Assembly: GCA_041738295.1 (NCBI GenBank)
Contig: JBGSQC010000191.1
Span: forward strand, 1 to 13,761
DNA from: Zhengella sp041738295
GTDB lineage: Bacteria > Pseudomonadota > Alphaproteobacteria > Rhizobiales > Rhizobiaceae
DNA length: 13,761 bases
Direction: 5' to 3'
The translations under genes and the position numbers were made by a program. Below are positions 13,089-13,761 of the stretch, piece after piece (position 1 is the first letter of the stretch; each line of letters starts with the position of its first letter). Under the pieces are notes generated by a model that was not told the origin of the DNA, searched no databases, and worked only from the letters and a program-made list of their open reading frames with translations.

Positions 13089-13761
13089 TCACCCAGCGCC
13101 TATTCGCCAAGGGCTTCACCACGCCCATCCTGGTCACCATCGCCCTCATCCTCGGCTTGGCTGTCCTTGTGCCAGTGCTGCATCTGGCGCTGCCGGAGGA
13201 GAGCGCCTTCCATGTGCCGGCCTATATCGTCGCGCTCGTCGGCAAATATCTCACCTATGCCCTTCTGGCCTTGGCGCTGGATCTGGTCTGGGGCTATGCC
13301 GGCATCCTGTCGCTCGGCCATGGCGCGTTCTTTGCGCTCGGGGGCTATGCCGTCGGCATGCACATGATGCGGGCCATCGGCGAACGCGGCGTCTATGGCA
13401 ATCCGGATCTGCCGGACTTCATGGTGTTCCTGAATTGGCAGGAGTTGCCCTGGTACTGGTGGGGCTTCGACCAGTTCGGCTTCGCCGTCGCCATGGCATT
13501 GCTGGTGCCGGGGGCGCTGGCCTTTGTCTTCGGCTGGCTGGCCTTCCGCTCGCGCATCACCGGCGTCTACTTCTCGATCATCAGCCAGGCGATGGTGTTC
13601 GCGCTGATGTTGGCCTTCTTCCGCAACGATTTCGGTTTCGGCGGCAACAACGGCCTGACCGACTTCAAGGACATTCTTGGCTTCAACGTGCAGGCCGCCG
13701 GCACGCGCGCCGCGTTGTTTGCGGCGTCCGCAATCGCGCTCGGGCTCACCGTCGTGCTCTG
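13085..13761 (+). CDS. urtC: Urea ABC transporter permease UrtC (5' part, runs off right edge)
   Basis: This is the second permease subunit, of the LivM-like branched-chain type. The 225 visible codons begin MITQRLFAKGFTTPILV and contain several hydrophobic segments with the family motif LALDLVWGYAGILSLGHGAFFALGGYAVGM (quoted in pieces: DLVWGYAGILSLGHG, FFALGGYA). FRSRITGVYFSIISQA and FFRNDFGFGGNNGLTDF follow. The length is incomplete because the full protein is about 350-380 residues. The ATG overlaps the urtB stop by four bases, so the two permeases are translationally coupled. The ATPase genes urtD and urtE are expected beyond the right edge. Confidence 0.93.
   Translation, partial: MITQRLFAKGFTTPILVTIALILGLAVLVPVLHLALPEESAFHVPAYIVALVGKYLTYALLALALDLVWGYAGILSLGHGAFFALGGYAVGMHMMRAIGERGVYGNPDLPDFMVFLNWQELPWYWWGFDQFGFAVAMALLVPGALAFVFGWLAFRSRITGVYFSIISQAMVFALMLAFFRNDFGFGGNNGLTDFKDILGFNVQAAGTRAALFAASAIALGLTVVL

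Noticed and set aside
1..13761. Mobile elements, CRISPR arrays, defence or toxin systems, tRNA and rRNA genes
   Set aside because: I looked for transposase-like frames, terminal repeats, regularly spaced repeats and cloverleaf or rRNA signatures and saw none. All large frames are metabolic or transport genes.

Overview
The window looks like the chromosome of an alphaproteobacterium of the order Rhizobiales. It is GC-rich, it carries a C4-pathway 5-aminolevulinate synthase (hemA), and it has a fructose ABC transporter whose binding protein closely matches my memory of Sinorhizobium meliloti FrcB. Nearly every base is assigned to recognisable metabolic genes. I see no phage, transposon, CRISPR, tRNA or rRNA. 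Genus-level placement is not possible by eye.

Layout, left to right. (1) 1-562, minus strand: the first 187 codons of ureD, a urease accessory gene reading out of the left edge, with a well-formed sigma-54 (-24/-12) promoter at 592-607. (2) 627-4939, minus strand: a five-gene operon in transcription order frcB (binding protein, TTG start), frcC (permease), frcA (ATPase), a D-lyxose/D-mannose isomerase-like cupin, and frcK (P-loop kinase). Three of the four junctions overlap. (3) 4940-5152: a divergent control region with a 41-bp near-perfect inverted repeat that contains a TTGACA box in each arm. (4) 5153-7748, plus strand: frcR (ROK regulator), a FucU/RbsD-family mutarotase and a PfkB fructokinase, tightly packed. 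(5) 7753-8043, minus strand: a 96-residue protein I do not recognise. (6) 8234-9448, minus strand: hemA, with a terminator at 8183-8209. (7) 9449-10059: a 611-bp region without a supported gene, rich in palindromes and repeats and ending in a consensus sigma-54 promoter. (8) 10060 to the right edge, plus strand: urtA, urtB and the start of urtC, a urea ABC transporter.

How the genes work together. FrcBCA would import fructose, and by precedent mannose and ribose. The isomerase would convert mannose to fructose (or lyxose to xylulose), the mutarotase would interconvert sugar anomers, and the fructokinase would make fructose-6-phosphate. FrcR probably controls both divergent arms from the central palindrome. 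The two outer blocks, urease assembly and urea uptake, point away from each other and each has a sigma-54 promoter, so they probably form one nitrogen-starvation response that brackets the sugar locus and hemA. This is largely conventional metabolism. The parts most worth a second look are the composite sugar locus, its mirror-image operator, the paired sigma-54 promoters, and the structured 611-bp hemA-urtA region.
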